A DNA stretch of 64,000 nt from Coriobacteriia bacterium (GTDB taxonomy: Bacteria; Actinomycetota; Coriobacteriia; Coriobacteriales; Eggerthellaceae). The stretch covers positions 62,001 to 126,000 of the forward strand of contig JAUNNF010000001.1 of the NCBI GenBank assembly GCA_030537355.1, read 5' to 3'. The notes beneath the pieces were generated by a model, which was given only the letters and a program-made list of their open reading frames with translations, made no database searches and was not told the DNA's origin. Every line of letters begins with the position of its first letter. The first letter of the stretch is position 1. This document shows, one piece after another, positions 36,198 through 45,636 of the stretch. The translations under genes were made by a program, and so were the position numbers.

Positions 36198-36225
36198 ATT
36201 ATACATAAATTCAGGATTAATGCAA
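36198..36225 (-). promoter_or_regulatory. sigma-70-type promoter of rplS
   Basis: On the minus strand TTGCAT and a perfect TATAAT are separated by 16 bp, about 38 bp upstream of the L19 start codon. This is the best-matching promoter seen in the window. Confidence 0.75.
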
Positions 36226-36243
36226 CTAAATTTTCAAAAAAAT

Positions 36244-38334
36244 CTAGGTATAAAACAGCATATTATTATATGACGGAACAGGCCAATAATCACGAGCCGT
36301 AATGTGTTCCATCCGATCCACTGCATTTCTTAGATTTAACATTGAAGGGGCAAGTTTGTTTGCATTAAAATCAGCTCTCTTTTGTTCATTTTTGATACGT
36401 TTTGCACGCCTATTTAAATCATTTACAAAATATAGGGCTTCATGAATATTGTTTAAGCCTTCCAATAATTCGTCAAGCAATATCTTTTGATGTTTAAGGT
36501 TGACTTTTGAAATACTACACTCTTTTATTTGACGAGCAATCTCTGATGCATATGCGCTGATAGCAGGTATATATTGACGCTTTGTCATTCTATGCATAAC
36601 AGTGGCTTCAATATTCATCAACTTGTTATATTTCTCAAGCTTAATTACATATCTCGATTTAAGCTCTGTCTCAGACAATACATTGAACTTTTCAAAAAGT
36701 TTTATTGATTTCTTGTCGCTTATACACTTCAAGGCCTCTGCAGTAGTTTTATAATTTGTCAGATCGCGTTTTTTAGCTTCGCGTTCCCAGTCTTTAGAAT
36801 ATCCATCTCCATCAAACAAAATACGCTTGTGTTTATTTATTGTTGTAGCAGCTATAGTCATTACAGCATCATCTAACTCTAATTTAGATTTGTCTAACTG
36901 ATCGCAAAAATCAGAAAGCGCACTCGCAAATGCGGTATTTAATACAGTTATTGAATCGCTCAAATTAACTTGTGAACCTGGCATTCTGAATTCGAATTTA
37001 TTTGCAGTAAAAGCAAATGGCGAAGTCCTGTTTCTATCAGACCCGTCTCTCATAATACGAGGAAGAACAGACACACCTAAGTCCATCTCGTCCTTTAAAC
37101 TTTGATAAGATTTTCCTGAGCTAATTGCTTTTATCATCTTATCAAGATCAGAACCAAGAAATATAGACACAATTGCCGGAGGTGCCTCATTTCCACCAAG
37201 ACGTAAATCATTTCCAATGGATGCAACACTCATGCGTAAAAGCTCTTGGTAATCGTCAACTGCAGCAATTACACAGGCTAAAACTGCAAAAAATCTTAAG
37301 TTGTCCTCGTCGCTTGTGCCAGGGTCAAGAAGATTTTTGCCATCTGCAGATATAGACCAATTGCAATGTTTACCAGATCCATTAATACCATCAAAAGGAC
37401 GCTCATGTAAAAGACAAGCCATATTAAACTTAGAAGCAAGAAGCTTCATTTTTTCCATCATTATTAGATTCTCATCTACAGCCCTGTTTGCATTAGTATA
37501 GATTGGAGCAAGTTCATGTTGTGAAGGGGCTGCTTCATTATGTTTTGTATGAACTGAAATGCCAAGTGCCCAAAGTTCCTCGTCAACTAGTTTTAAATAA
37601 TTGTTAACAGTTGGCCTAATGCTGCCAAAATAATGCTCTTCAAGCTCTTGACCTTTTGCTGGTTTATTGCCAAAAAGAGTTCTCCCACACATAACAAGAT
37701 CTTCTCTTTGTGCGTAAGTGTCTTCAGGGATTAAGAAAAATTCTTGTTCAGCACCAATATTTACAATAACACGCTCTGGAGTATTATCGAAAAGCATCAT
37801 AAATCTAGTGACCTGAGTCTTTAATGCGTCTTGAGAACGCAAGAGCGGTGTTTTTTTATCAAGAGCATCGCCATTATAACTACAAAATGCAGTAGGAATA
37901 CACAATACCTCATCTTTAATAAAAGCATTGGAGCTTGGATCCCAAGCAGTATATCCACGGGCCTCAAATGTAGCTCGGAGCCCACCAGAAGGTAAACTTG
38001 ATGCATCAGACTCACCCTTAATTAAGTCCTTACCCGAGAAACTAAGGATTGCCTTACCTGCGTCACCTTTAGGCACTAAAAAACTATCATGTTTTTCTGA
38101 AGTGGTTCCACTTAAAGGTTGGAACCAATGAGTAAAATGAGTGGCACCATGTTTGATTGCCCAATCCTTCATTGCCGCAGCAATTTCGTCAGCATCTTTT
38201 AGACTGAGTTCTGCACCTTGATCAATCACTAGTTTGAGTTTTTTATAAACCTTATCAGATAAACATTTTTTCATGGTTCTATCATCAAAGGCTAATGTTG
38301 AATAGAATTTAGTATTTTTTTTCTTTTTAGACAT
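36244..38334 (-). CDS. glnN: glutamine synthetase type III
   Basis: ATP-dependent ammonia assimilation into glutamine. At 696 residues it is the long GSIII form, not the 440-470-residue GSI. Visible family segments: HWFQPLSGTTSEKHDSF, ATFEARGYTAWDPSS, NIGAEQEFFLI, HNEAAPSQHELAPIY, NGSGKHCNWS, SIGNDLRLGGNEAPPAIVS and RNRTSPFAFTANKFEFR, which contain the metal and substrate residues. The C-terminal helical region is GSIII-specific. It overlaps ychF by 8 bp. GSIII is typical of anaerobes of gut and mouth. Confidence 0.95.
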   Translation of the reverse strand: MSKKKKNTKFYSTLAFDDRTMKKCLSDKVYKKLKLVIDQGAELSLKDADEIAAAMKDWAIKHGATHFTHWFQPLSGTTSEKHDSFLVPKGDAGKAILSFSGKDLIKGESDASSLPSGGLRATFEARGYTAWDPSSNAFIKDEVLCIPTAFCSYNGDALDKKTPLLRSQDALKTQVTRFMMLFDNTPERVIVNIGAEQEFFLIPEDTYAQREDLVMCGRTLFGNKPAKGQELEEHYFGSIRPTVNNYLKLVDEELWALGISVHTKHNEAAPSQHELAPIYTNANRAVDENLIMMEKMKLLASKFNMACLLHERPFDGINGSGKHCNWSISADGKNLLDPGTSDEDNLRFFAVLACVIAAVDDYQELLRMSVASIGNDLRLGGNEAPPAIVSIFLGSDLDKMIKAISSGKSYQSLKDEMDLGVSVLPRIMRDGSDRNRTSPFAFTANKFEFRMPGSQVNLSDSITVLNTAFASALSDFCDQLDKSKLELDDAVMTIAATTINKHKRILFDGDGYSKDWEREAKKRDLTNYKTTAEALKCISDKKSIKLFEKFNVLSETELKSRYVIKLEKYNKLMNIEATVMHRMTKRQYIPAISAYASEIARQIKECSISKVNLKHQKILLDELLEGLNNIHEALYFVNDLNRRAKRIKNEQKRADFNANKLAPSMLNLRNAVDRMEHITARDYWPVPSYNNMLFYT

Positions 38335-39382
38335 TAAATTTAAAATGCATTACATCGCCATCTTGAACAACGTAATCTTTCCCCTCTTGCCTGAGTTTGC
38401 CAGCAGCTCTACATCCTGCCTCACCATTATACTCGACATAGTCATCAAAACTTGCAGTTTCTGCCTTAATAAAACCGCGTTCGAAATCAGAATGTATTAC
38501 ACCTGCAGCTTCTGGTGCACAAGCGCCAATTCTTACAGTCCAGGCCTTAGATTCTTTTTCGCCTGACGTAAAAAATGAATGAAGACCGAGTAAGTTATAA
38601 GAACTTTTAACGAGTCTTACCAAACCACTTTCCTGTAAACCTATTGCCTCTAAGTATTCTCGCTTTTCAGATTCATCCATATCAGCAAGATCACATTCAG
38701 TTTTGCAACATATAGGCACAGGATCTTGCCCATCAATTTTTTCAAAATCAGAATTTAGTTGATTTTCATCACAATTTGCAATGTAAAGAATTGGTTTTAC
38801 TGTTAGTAAATGTAGATCATATAACGCATCTAAATCCAAATCTAACTGAAGTACACGACGCCCATTATTTAAACCTTCCAGTGCTTGTTTTGCTACATCT
38901 AATTTATGTTTTGCATCTTTATCACGCCTAGCGTCTTTTTCAAGTCTAGGCATTGCTTTTTCAATTGTCGCAATATCAGCAAGAACTAACTCAGTTGTTA
39001 TTGTCTCAACATCACTTTGTGGATTTACTTTGCCGTCTACGTGTATAACATCCTCGTCTTTAAAATACCTTACAACCTCAGCAATAGCATTACACTCTCT
39101 TATATTGGCGAGAAATTGGTTGCCTAGACCCTCGCCTTTGCTAGCTCCAGCAACAAGCCCAGCAATATCCAAAAACTCAACCGTTGCAGGAACAATTTGA
39201 GCAGGATTATCAATTTTTGCAAGTTGATCTAATCTCTCATCAGGAACTGGGACAATGCCAACATTAGGCTCAATTGTAGCAAATGGATAATTAGCTGCCA
39301 ACCCACCTTTTGCTGTTAATGCTGTAAACAAAGTTGATTTACCAACATTTGGAAGCCCTACTATTCCAATCGACAATGCCAT
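38327..39382 (-). CDS. ychF: redox-regulated ATPase YchF (Obg family)
   Basis: Ribosome-associated P-loop ATPase. Walker A GLPNVGKSTLF, switch DIAGLVAGASKGEGLGNQFL, and the NxxE motif (ANCDEN) in place of NKxD, which explains ATP rather than GTP use. The C-terminal TGS domain ends with KDYVVQDGDVMHFKFNV. Length 351 is slightly under the usual ~363. It follows the NSS transporter by one base pair and overlaps glnN. Confidence 0.95.
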   Translation of the reverse strand: MALSIGIVGLPNVGKSTLFTALTAKGGLAANYPFATIEPNVGIVPVPDERLDQLAKIDNPAQIVPATVEFLDIAGLVAGASKGEGLGNQFLANIRECNAIAEVVRYFKDEDVIHVDGKVNPQSDVETITTELVLADIATIEKAMPRLEKDARRDKDAKHKLDVAKQALEGLNNGRRVLQLDLDLDALYDLHLLTVKPILYIANCDENQLNSDFEKIDGQDPVPICCKTECDLADMDESEKREYLEAIGLQESGLVRLVKSSYNLLGLHSFFTSGEKESKAWTVRIGACAPEAAGVIHSDFERGFIKAETASFDDYVEYNGEAGCRAAGKLRQEGKDYVVQDGDVMHFKFNV

Positions 39383-39383
39383 A

Positions 39384-40751
39384 TCAATCTCCTAACGCTG
39401 TTGCAACATTGGATATAAGAATTAATGTGATAAGAATTGGGCAAACATATTTAATCATTATTGTCCATATGGTTTTAAATCTAAAGTATCCAGAAAGTTC
39501 AATCTCAACAATCAAAAGATTTGGTTTGACAACCCAGCCTACTACAATACAAGTTGCTAAGGCAACAATAGGCATCATAATTGAATTTGTTACAAAATCA
39601 AAGAAATCTAAAAATTCCATCCCGAATATTCTGCCAGTCGATAAAAAGTTATAACCAGAGTTAACAAACGCAGCAAATAAAACCATATAAATCAGTAATA
39701 TGATTATGCTTTTGCTTCTACGCATATGAAAATTATCAACAAATATTGAAACACAAGTTTCTACAACAGAAATAGAACTTGTTAGGGCAGCAAACAGCAC
39801 AAGAACAAAGAATAAAATTCCCATGGATGTTGCAACAGGGCCCATAGACAAAAATACCTGTGGTAGGGTTATAAACATCAATGATGGACCAGCGGACGTT
39901 GGTGCTGTACCAAAAGCCATAAAAGCAGCAGGCACTATAATAGCTCCAGCAATCAGTGATACTCCAAATGAAAATCCACCAATTTGACAAACAGATTTCG
40001 TCAATGGTTCACGTCTTTTTAAATATGAACCATAAGTGACCATAATTCCCATAGCTAGTGACAATGTATAAAATGTCTGACTAAGCGCATTAATAATTAA
40101 CTCAGGTGACATCACTGACCAGTCAGGTACAAAATAATATTTAATTCCTTCAGAAGAACCAGGCTGTACAGAAATATAAATTGCTATTGCAATTGCCACA
40201 ACAATTAGCGTTGGCATCATAATCATATTTCCTCGCTCGATGCCACCATTTACTCCAAATGCTACAACCAAAAAAGTAAGACCCATAAAAACTCCAAGCC
40301 AGACATAGGAAGAAAGCTCGCTATGTTGGAAAGCGTTAAAATAATTTGATCCGTTTGCTAGAATTTCAGGACTTGTAGAAATATAGGCAGCAACATATTT
40401 ACAAACCCAACCACCTACAACAAAATAATAAGGGCCTATAACAAATGGTACAGCTGCAGCTAAATAACCTAACCATTTAGATTTTTTGTTAATACGAGCA
40501 AAAGCTCCAACAACAGACAATCCTGTATTTCTACCCAATGAAGTTTCTAACAACAAAAGCGATATTCCAACAGTAAAAACAAATATCGCATACATAATTA
40601 GAAATGTTCCACCACCAAACTTTGCTGCCAAATAAGGAAAACGCCAAAAATTTCCTAGACCTACAGCACTTGCTGCAGCAGCAATAACGAAGGTCCATTT
40701 ACTGGTCCATGTTGCTCTAGGAGCATTTTCTGTTATTTGTTCATTAGCCAT
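39384..40751 (-). CDS. sodium-dependent transporter, NSS family
   Basis: LeuT-fold amino-acid symporter with about twelve hydrophobic helices and the family signature AVGLGNFWRFPYLAAKFGGG in helix 1. Start set at ATG 40751 (MANEQITENAP, 455 aa); the frame extends 22 residues further to 40817, but these are hydrophobic, lie over the promoter (TATAAT on the minus strand near 40770) and are not part of the family. No Shine-Dalgarno is seen. Substrate unknown, probably amino acids. Divergent from asnB. Confidence 0.88.
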   Translation of the reverse strand: MANEQITENAPRATWTSKWTFVIAAAASAVGLGNFWRFPYLAAKFGGGTFLIMYAIFVFTVGISLLLLETSLGRNTGLSVVGAFARINKKSKWLGYLAAAVPFVIGPYYFVVGGWVCKYVAAYISTSPEILANGSNYFNAFQHSELSSYVWLGVFMGLTFLVVAFGVNGGIERGNMIMMPTLIVVAIAIAIYISVQPGSSEGIKYYFVPDWSVMSPELIINALSQTFYTLSLAMGIMVTYGSYLKRREPLTKSVCQIGGFSFGVSLIAGAIIVPAAFMAFGTAPTSAGPSLMFITLPQVFLSMGPVATSMGILFFVLVLFAALTSSISVVETCVSIFVDNFHMRRSKSIIILLIYMVLFAAFVNSGYNFLSTGRIFGMEFLDFFDFVTNSIMMPIVALATCIVVGWVVKPNLLIVEIELSGYFRFKTIWTIMIKYVCPILITLILISNVATALGD

Positions 40752-40822
40752 TTTGGGTAATTTATGTATTATAAAGGGAAAATGCAAATATTTACCAAAA
40801 AATATAGTAAAATACACGCATT
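40752..40822. promoter_or_regulatory. 71-bp divergent promoter region of asnB and the NSS transporter
   Basis: On the plus strand TAAAAT at 40808-40813 lies 9 bp before the asnB ATG and TATAGT at 40803-40808 overlaps it. On the minus strand a TATAAT sits about 20 bp before the transporter ATG. Neither start codon has a ribosome site, so both messages may be leaderless or nearly so. Confidence 0.45.
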
Positions 40823-42667
40823 ATGTGTGGAATATGTGGTTTTACAAACGCAAAAAGCAATGATATGCCTATGCTAAAGAAGATGTGTGACAAAATGGCA
40901 CATCGAGGCCCTGATGGCGAAGGTCAATATATTAAAGACAATATAGCTTTTGGTCATAGAAGGCTCTCATTAATCGATCTTGAGCATGGCGATCAACCAA
41001 TTGTCAAAGACAAATACGCAATTGTTTTAAATGGCGAAATCTACAATTACAAAGAAATTCGAGAAGAACTCATAAATAAAAAACATACATTCAAAACAAA
41101 CTCAGATACAGAAGTTGTGTTAGAGGGCTACATCGAATGGGACAAAAAAGTTTTACATAAATTACGAGGTATGTTTGCATTCGCAATTTGGAATGGCGAG
41201 GAACTATTCTGTGCAAGAGATTTCTTTGGAATTAAACCGCTCTATTACACAATGCAAAAAGGACAATTTATTTTTGCAAGCGAAATCAAAGTACTCTTAG
41301 AACACAAAAATGTTAATCCAGAAGTTAATATGCAAGCATTGGAACAATATCTGTGTTTTCAATTCAGTGCATTAAAAGAAACTTTTTTCAAAAATATATT
41401 TGTTTTACCACAAGGCCATTATATGACCATAAAGAACGGAAAGGCGAAAATTAAACGTTATTGGAAACCGGAATTTAGGCCACAAGACCAAAAAGATCCT
41501 GTAAAAAAAATAGCATCAGCTATGGAAGAATCAGTTAAATACCATAATGTTGCAGATGTAGAGGTCGGCTCCCTCCTATCTAGCGGTATTGACAGCTCAT
41601 ATAACGCCGCCCTTCTTAAAAGATTCCATCCAGAAATGAAAACATTCACTGTAGGCTTTGATGCATATAAAGGGGATGAGGATGAATACAAAGGCGAGCG
41701 TAACGAAATAGCATGGGCCGAAGAACTTGCAGAAATATTAGAAGTTGAAAATCATTCGCATACAATAAACGAAGAAGAATATTGGGAGGCGCTTCCAAAA
41801 ATTGCATGGCATATGGACGAACCAAATGGTGATCCAAGTGCAGTTGCACTCTATTTTGTTGATAAGCTTGCTGCAAAATATGTTAAAGCAGTTCTTTCTG
41901 GAGAAGGTGCCGATGAACTATTTGGTGGATATACGATTTATCAAACCTCGCTATCGTCAAGTAAATTAAAATCAATTCCTAAACCTCTACTTAGCGCAGG
42001 TTCAAAAATATTTAAAGCATTACGTTTGCGAGGTGCAAACTATTTAGACAGAGCTTCAAAAGGAGCAAAAAGTTGGTATTACACAAATGCTTACGGAAGT
42101 GCATTTAGTGTTGCCGAGCGTGAAAAACTATTAAACAAATCGAATATTGCAAAACCAACAGAAATAACAAAATCAACATATGAAGAAGTAAAAGATTTAG
42201 ATGATTGCACTCAAATGCAATACACTGACCTTCATTTTTGGATACTCGGAGATATCCTACTAAAGGGCGATAAAATGTCAATGGCACACTCGCTGGAATG
42301 TCGGGTACCTTTCCTTGATAAAGAAGTCTTTAACGTGGCCAAAAAGCTTAAAGTTGAAGACAAAATAAGTCCTAATCAGACAAAAATTGCTTTAAGAGAA
42401 GCTTCAAAGGATGCAATACCACAAGCATGGGCAGAAAAGAAAAAATTAGGATTCCCTGTTCCTATGGTTAAATGGCTAAGAGAAGATAAATATTACGACA
42501 AAATCAAACAAGCATTTAATTCAGAAACTTCAAATAAATATTTCAATACAGATTATCTAAATGAAATCTTAGATAACCATAAAAATGAAGTTTGCGACAA
42601 CTCTAGAAAAATTTGGATTGTATATATGTTTTTACTTTGGCATGAAGCCTATTTTTCAAGTTTATAA
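40823..42667 (+). CDS. asnB: asparagine synthase (glutamine-hydrolysing)
   Basis: Converts aspartate, glutamine and ATP to asparagine. The start is fixed by the catalytic cysteine: the protein begins MCGICGF, Cys2 being the glutaminase nucleophile; HRGPDGEG and GHRRLSLIDL follow. The synthetase domain has the PP-loop LLSSGIDSSYNAAL near residue 250 and SGEGADELFGGY. Length 614 is normal. The 3' end overlaps the convergent 89-residue gene by 19 bp. Confidence 0.96.
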   Translation: MCGICGFTNAKSNDMPMLKKMCDKMAHRGPDGEGQYIKDNIAFGHRRLSLIDLEHGDQPIVKDKYAIVLNGEIYNYKEIREELINKKHTFKTNSDTEVVLEGYIEWDKKVLHKLRGMFAFAIWNGEELFCARDFFGIKPLYYTMQKGQFIFASEIKVLLEHKNVNPEVNMQALEQYLCFQFSALKETFFKNIFVLPQGHYMTIKNGKAKIKRYWKPEFRPQDQKDPVKKIASAMEESVKYHNVADVEVGSLLSSGIDSSYNAALLKRFHPEMKTFTVGFDAYKGDEDEYKGERNEIAWAEELAEILEVENHSHTINEEEYWEALPKIAWHMDEPNGDPSAVALYFVDKLAAKYVKAVLSGEGADELFGGYTIYQTSLSSSKLKSIPKPLLSAGSKIFKALRLRGANYLDRASKGAKSWYYTNAYGSAFSVAEREKLLNKSNIAKPTEITKSTYEEVKDLDDCTQMQYTDLHFWILGDILLKGDKMSMAHSLECRVPFLDKEVFNVAKKLKVEDKISPNQTKIALREASKDAIPQAWAEKKKLGFPVPMVKWLREDKYYDKIKQAFNSETSNKYFNTDYLNEILDNHKNEVCDNSRKIWIVYMFLLWHEAYFSSL

Positions 42668-42918
42668 GCTGGAATAGAATAAACCTTTAATTCTTCGTCT
42701 AAGAAAAACCATATGCTCCCATCAGCACTTTTACGATTCAATGTAAACTTATGATTAGATTTTGTAATTTTGGCAACCTTTGCGCTCAATTGGGCATTAT
42801 ATTGATGCTTGTTTGATACCCCCATATACTGTTGAGTCTGAGCATGTTCAATATTATTATCAAAATCAACATCCCCATAACCCGAATAATCTAATTTGTC
42901 ATTATTCATTGAATCCAT
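42649..42918 (-). CDS. hypothetical protein (89 aa)
   Basis: I do not recognise it. The N-terminal 40 residues are polar and Asn/Asp/Gln-rich (MDSMNNDKLDYSGYGDVDFD), probably disordered; the C-terminal half (YNAQLSAKVAKITKSNHKF, then SIWFFLDEELKVYSIP) looks like a small beta-strand domain. It starts 2 bp after the truA stop, so it is probably the last gene of the protease-truA operon. It ends inside the asnB 3' end. An alternative start is Met4. Confidence 0.55.
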   Translation of the reverse strand: MDSMNNDKLDYSGYGDVDFDNNIEHAQTQQYMGVSNKHQYNAQLSAKVAKITKSNHKFTLNRKSADGSIWFFLDEELKVYSIPAYKLEK

Positions 42919-42920
42919 AC

Positions 42921-43679
42921 TTAAATTTTATCATAAACCACATTCATTAAAACAAGACCTTTTGCTGGCGCATTTTCTCCAGCTGCTTGCCTATCTTTGG
43001 CATCAAGAATTTCTTTCATACTTTCAGGAGATCTGTTACCTAATCCTACTTGAACTAAAGTACCTATTATTGTTCTAACCATACTATGTAAAAAAGCATT
43101 AGCACAAATACGTATCTCAAGAATGCTGTCTCCATAAATTTCTTGTTCAAAGATATCTATACTTTGAACATTACGCATTGTTGTTTTATCTTTAGCTGAC
43201 GCTGCCACACAAAAACTCTTAAAGTCCTTCTCGCCAATTAAATATTTTGAAGCTGCTTTCATATTTTCAATATTTAAATCTTTAGCAATATGCCAACTAA
43301 AATCCTTCATAAATAATGGTGTTTGTTCTTGGTTACAAATAAAATAACTATACTCACGAGACTTAGCATCAAACCTTGCTGAAAACTCAAAGTTGTACTG
43401 CATGATATCTATAATATAAATATCATCATGAGTTAATGAATTTAACGAACCTTTTAATTTAAAACAATCAATCTCGCTATCATAAGGAAAACTTACATAT
43501 TGCGATTTAGCATGAACTCCTGAATCAGTACGTCCTGCACATGTAGTTACAATCTCAGAATTTAAAACTTTACTTAATGCCTCTTCCAAATTACCTTGTA
43601 CAGTAAGCTGACCAGGCTGCCTTGCAAAACCACTAAATGGAGCTCCATAATATTCCAATTTTAAAAATATTGTTTTCAT
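42921..43679 (-). CDS. truA: tRNA pseudouridine(38-40) synthase
   Basis: Isomerises U38-40 in tRNA anticodon arms. The catalytic aspartate lies in TCAGRTDSGVHAKSQYVSF; further motifs are FSARFDAKSREYSYFI, GEKDFKSFC and NAFLHSMVRTIIGTLVQVG. Length 252 residues is typical. It overlaps the preceding protease gene by 4 bp (ATGA-type), an odd pairing of an RNA enzyme with a secreted protease. Confidence 0.95.
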   Translation of the reverse strand: MKTIFLKLEYYGAPFSGFARQPGQLTVQGNLEEALSKVLNSEIVTTCAGRTDSGVHAKSQYVSFPYDSEIDCFKLKGSLNSLTHDDIYIIDIMQYNFEFSARFDAKSREYSYFICNQEQTPLFMKDFSWHIAKDLNIENMKAASKYLIGEKDFKSFCVAASAKDKTTMRNVQSIDIFEQEIYGDSILEIRICANAFLHSMVRTIIGTLVQVGLGNRSPESMKEILDAKDRQAAGENAPAKGLVLMNVVYDKI

Positions 43680-45553
43680 TTTTTATAAACAAAAATATTA
43701 ATTGATAATACTACTAAAACAAATAATAAACCAAGCAGCAAACAAGAATCTCCAGTCTTTGCTGTTGGATTTGTTTCTTGCACAGCAACATGATCAGCAA
43801 ATGCTTTTATAGGAAAATTATCATAAGTTTTATATTTATCCGCTTGTTCCCATTCTTGTTTAACAGTAGAAAAATCCTTCCATTCGCCATCATAAATAAA
43901 ACTTTCTCCTGGATTAACAACACCATGACACCAGTAATTGTCGTTGCATAGGCCCTTTTCATGTCCCTCGTGATTATAATCTCCTGAAAGCCCTAGCACA
44001 TATTTACCGTCGCATTGTTCAGAAGCAACAACAGCGAAATATTGACCTTTTGACAATTTATATTTTTTGTCAAGATGAATGCGATGAAATCCCTTATATG
44101 GATAGCTTTCAGTTTTTGTACACAAAAGCTTCCCTTGTTCAATTGGCTGGCTTGATGAATCAAGCAAATAAACATTATAAGTAACAGTTTCGTTAGCGCG
44201 TGTAGTCATAAAACTAAGCTCACATAACTCTTCATCCGTATTAGCACAAAAAACATTAGCAGCTTTCATTGGAGTATCCTTCTCTAATGAAAATGTTTCT
44301 TCCCTAGACATATAATCATTTTGGTGAATAATTTTTTTATTGTTATCTTTTAAATTGAATTTATAGGCAGCTAGATTTTTTAATGATTTGTCGTAATAAC
44401 TTAAGTAATAATATCCTGAATCATTAATCCCCCAATGACTTTGTGTAATGCCTTGAGCAATACTGTCCATAGCTCCATGACTATTTTTTAATATCCAAGC
44501 TCCATTACCAGGGGGTTGTGGAACTTCTATAGTGCCACCTTTTTCATCAGGAATAGATTTTAAGAAGTTATCTTTTGAGTAATTATCATCCCAACCAACA
44601 AGCGTTACACAATGTCCTGGAGGCCCAGATTTGTAGGAATATTGCGCCCAAGTATCAACATTTAAATACTTTTGTTTAAATACAGTTTGATCTGGAGTAT
44701 AAGGATCATAGTCATGAGAAACCGACAAAGCATGTCCTTGCATAAGTTGATCTTTTATTAATCCACTCACATATTTTGCATGCTCTAAATCTAAATTATC
44801 ATCAGTATCCACCTTAGAATAATCCGGTAATATCATAGCCTCCTCTAATTCATAATCTTGTTTAAAACGCAATGAATTATCCAATGCCCAATCATCATCC
44901 CAACTGTAACATGTCTCGCCTCTGTCATTTTTCATTGTTAAGCCTTTTGCACCTACATAGCGAAGAGAAGGATCTTTGTCAGGGTGAGCATAACTTTGCT
45001 CCTCGACTGGGCCAGAGCCTTTTGCCAACATTCCAATTGTTGACATTATTTCTCCACCAGTATGCATGCGCAATGTATGCCAATTAGGTTCACCATCAAT
45101 TTTAGCTTTCTCTTCACGGGTACTATTGGCCCCTTCACCCACTTGTGTAGTAGTTTCACTAGCCTCTAATGGCGAATAATTAAACCAAGTTAAATGATGT
45201 TCGCTCAAATCAATAGAATCATGCTTTTTACCATCCTCATCAACAAACCAAGAATTTTTACGCTGCATACTCAAAATACTACTTTCTGCAGCACAGATAC
45301 CACCATGAGCCCAACATGTTCCGTAAGGATCTTGCATTTTAACACTAGTAATGTAATTTTTATGCTCTCCAGTGCCGTCTAAATCACAATCACGTAAATC
45401 AAATTTTTCTGGAAAACTATTTCTACTTGCTTTAATTTGACTATCTTCAGTTTGAGAAAGTTGCGGTGTTTTAGCCTCAACATTATTGACCAAAAAACAA
45501 GGTGTTATAACCAAAACAAATACTAACAAACATGCAATTTTGTAAATTTTCAT
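43676..45553 (-). CDS. secreted papain-like (C1) cysteine protease with lectin-like domain
   Basis: A signal peptide (MKIYKIACLLVFVLVITPCF) precedes a C1 peptidase domain: Cys80 in MQDPYGTCWAHGG, a His in GPPGHCVTLVGWDDNY near 313 and an Asn in AWILKNSHG near 354. After about residue 410 comes a lectin-like domain (ANVFCANTDEELCELSF, KGFHRIHLDKKYKLSKGQYF) often fused to this protease class in surface proteins. The end NPTAKTGDS, a hydrophobic helix and YKK resembles a sorting signal but lacks a strict LPxTG. A TATAAT lies at 45579-45584 on the minus strand. It probably degrades host proteins or processes surface proteins. Confidence 0.85.
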   Translation of the reverse strand: MKIYKIACLLVFVLVITPCFLVNNVEAKTPQLSQTEDSQIKASRNSFPEKFDLRDCDLDGTGEHKNYITSVKMQDPYGTCWAHGGICAAESSILSMQRKNSWFVDEDGKKHDSIDLSEHHLTWFNYSPLEASETTTQVGEGANSTREEKAKIDGEPNWHTLRMHTGGEIMSTIGMLAKGSGPVEEQSYAHPDKDPSLRYVGAKGLTMKNDRGETCYSWDDDWALDNSLRFKQDYELEEAMILPDYSKVDTDDNLDLEHAKYVSGLIKDQLMQGHALSVSHDYDPYTPDQTVFKQKYLNVDTWAQYSYKSGPPGHCVTLVGWDDNYSKDNFLKSIPDEKGGTIEVPQPPGNGAWILKNSHGAMDSIAQGITQSHWGINDSGYYYLSYYDKSLKNLAAYKFNLKDNNKKIIHQNDYMSREETFSLEKDTPMKAANVFCANTDEELCELSFMTTRANETVTYNVYLLDSSSQPIEQGKLLCTKTESYPYKGFHRIHLDKKYKLSKGQYFAVVASEQCDGKYVLGLSGDYNHEGHEKGLCNDNYWCHGVVNPGESFIYDGEWKDFSTVKQEWEQADKYKTYDNFPIKAFADHVAVQETNPTAKTGDSCLLLGLLFVLVVLSINIFVYKK

Positions 45554-45590
45554 AGTGCTCTCTCCCGTAAATTATTATACAAAAAAACCT

Positions 45591-45611
45591 CGCCACTTTC
45601 ATGACGAGGTT
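45591..45611 (-). terminator. rho-independent terminator of the 517-residue surface protein gene
   Basis: On the minus strand a hairpin with arms AACCTCGTCA and TGGCGAGGTT (10 pairs, one G-U) is followed by a run of T. It lies 26 bp after the stop at 45637 and separates the two surface-protein genes. Confidence 0.8.
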
Positions 45612-45636
45612 AATTTATTAGGTATTTACTTATTAT

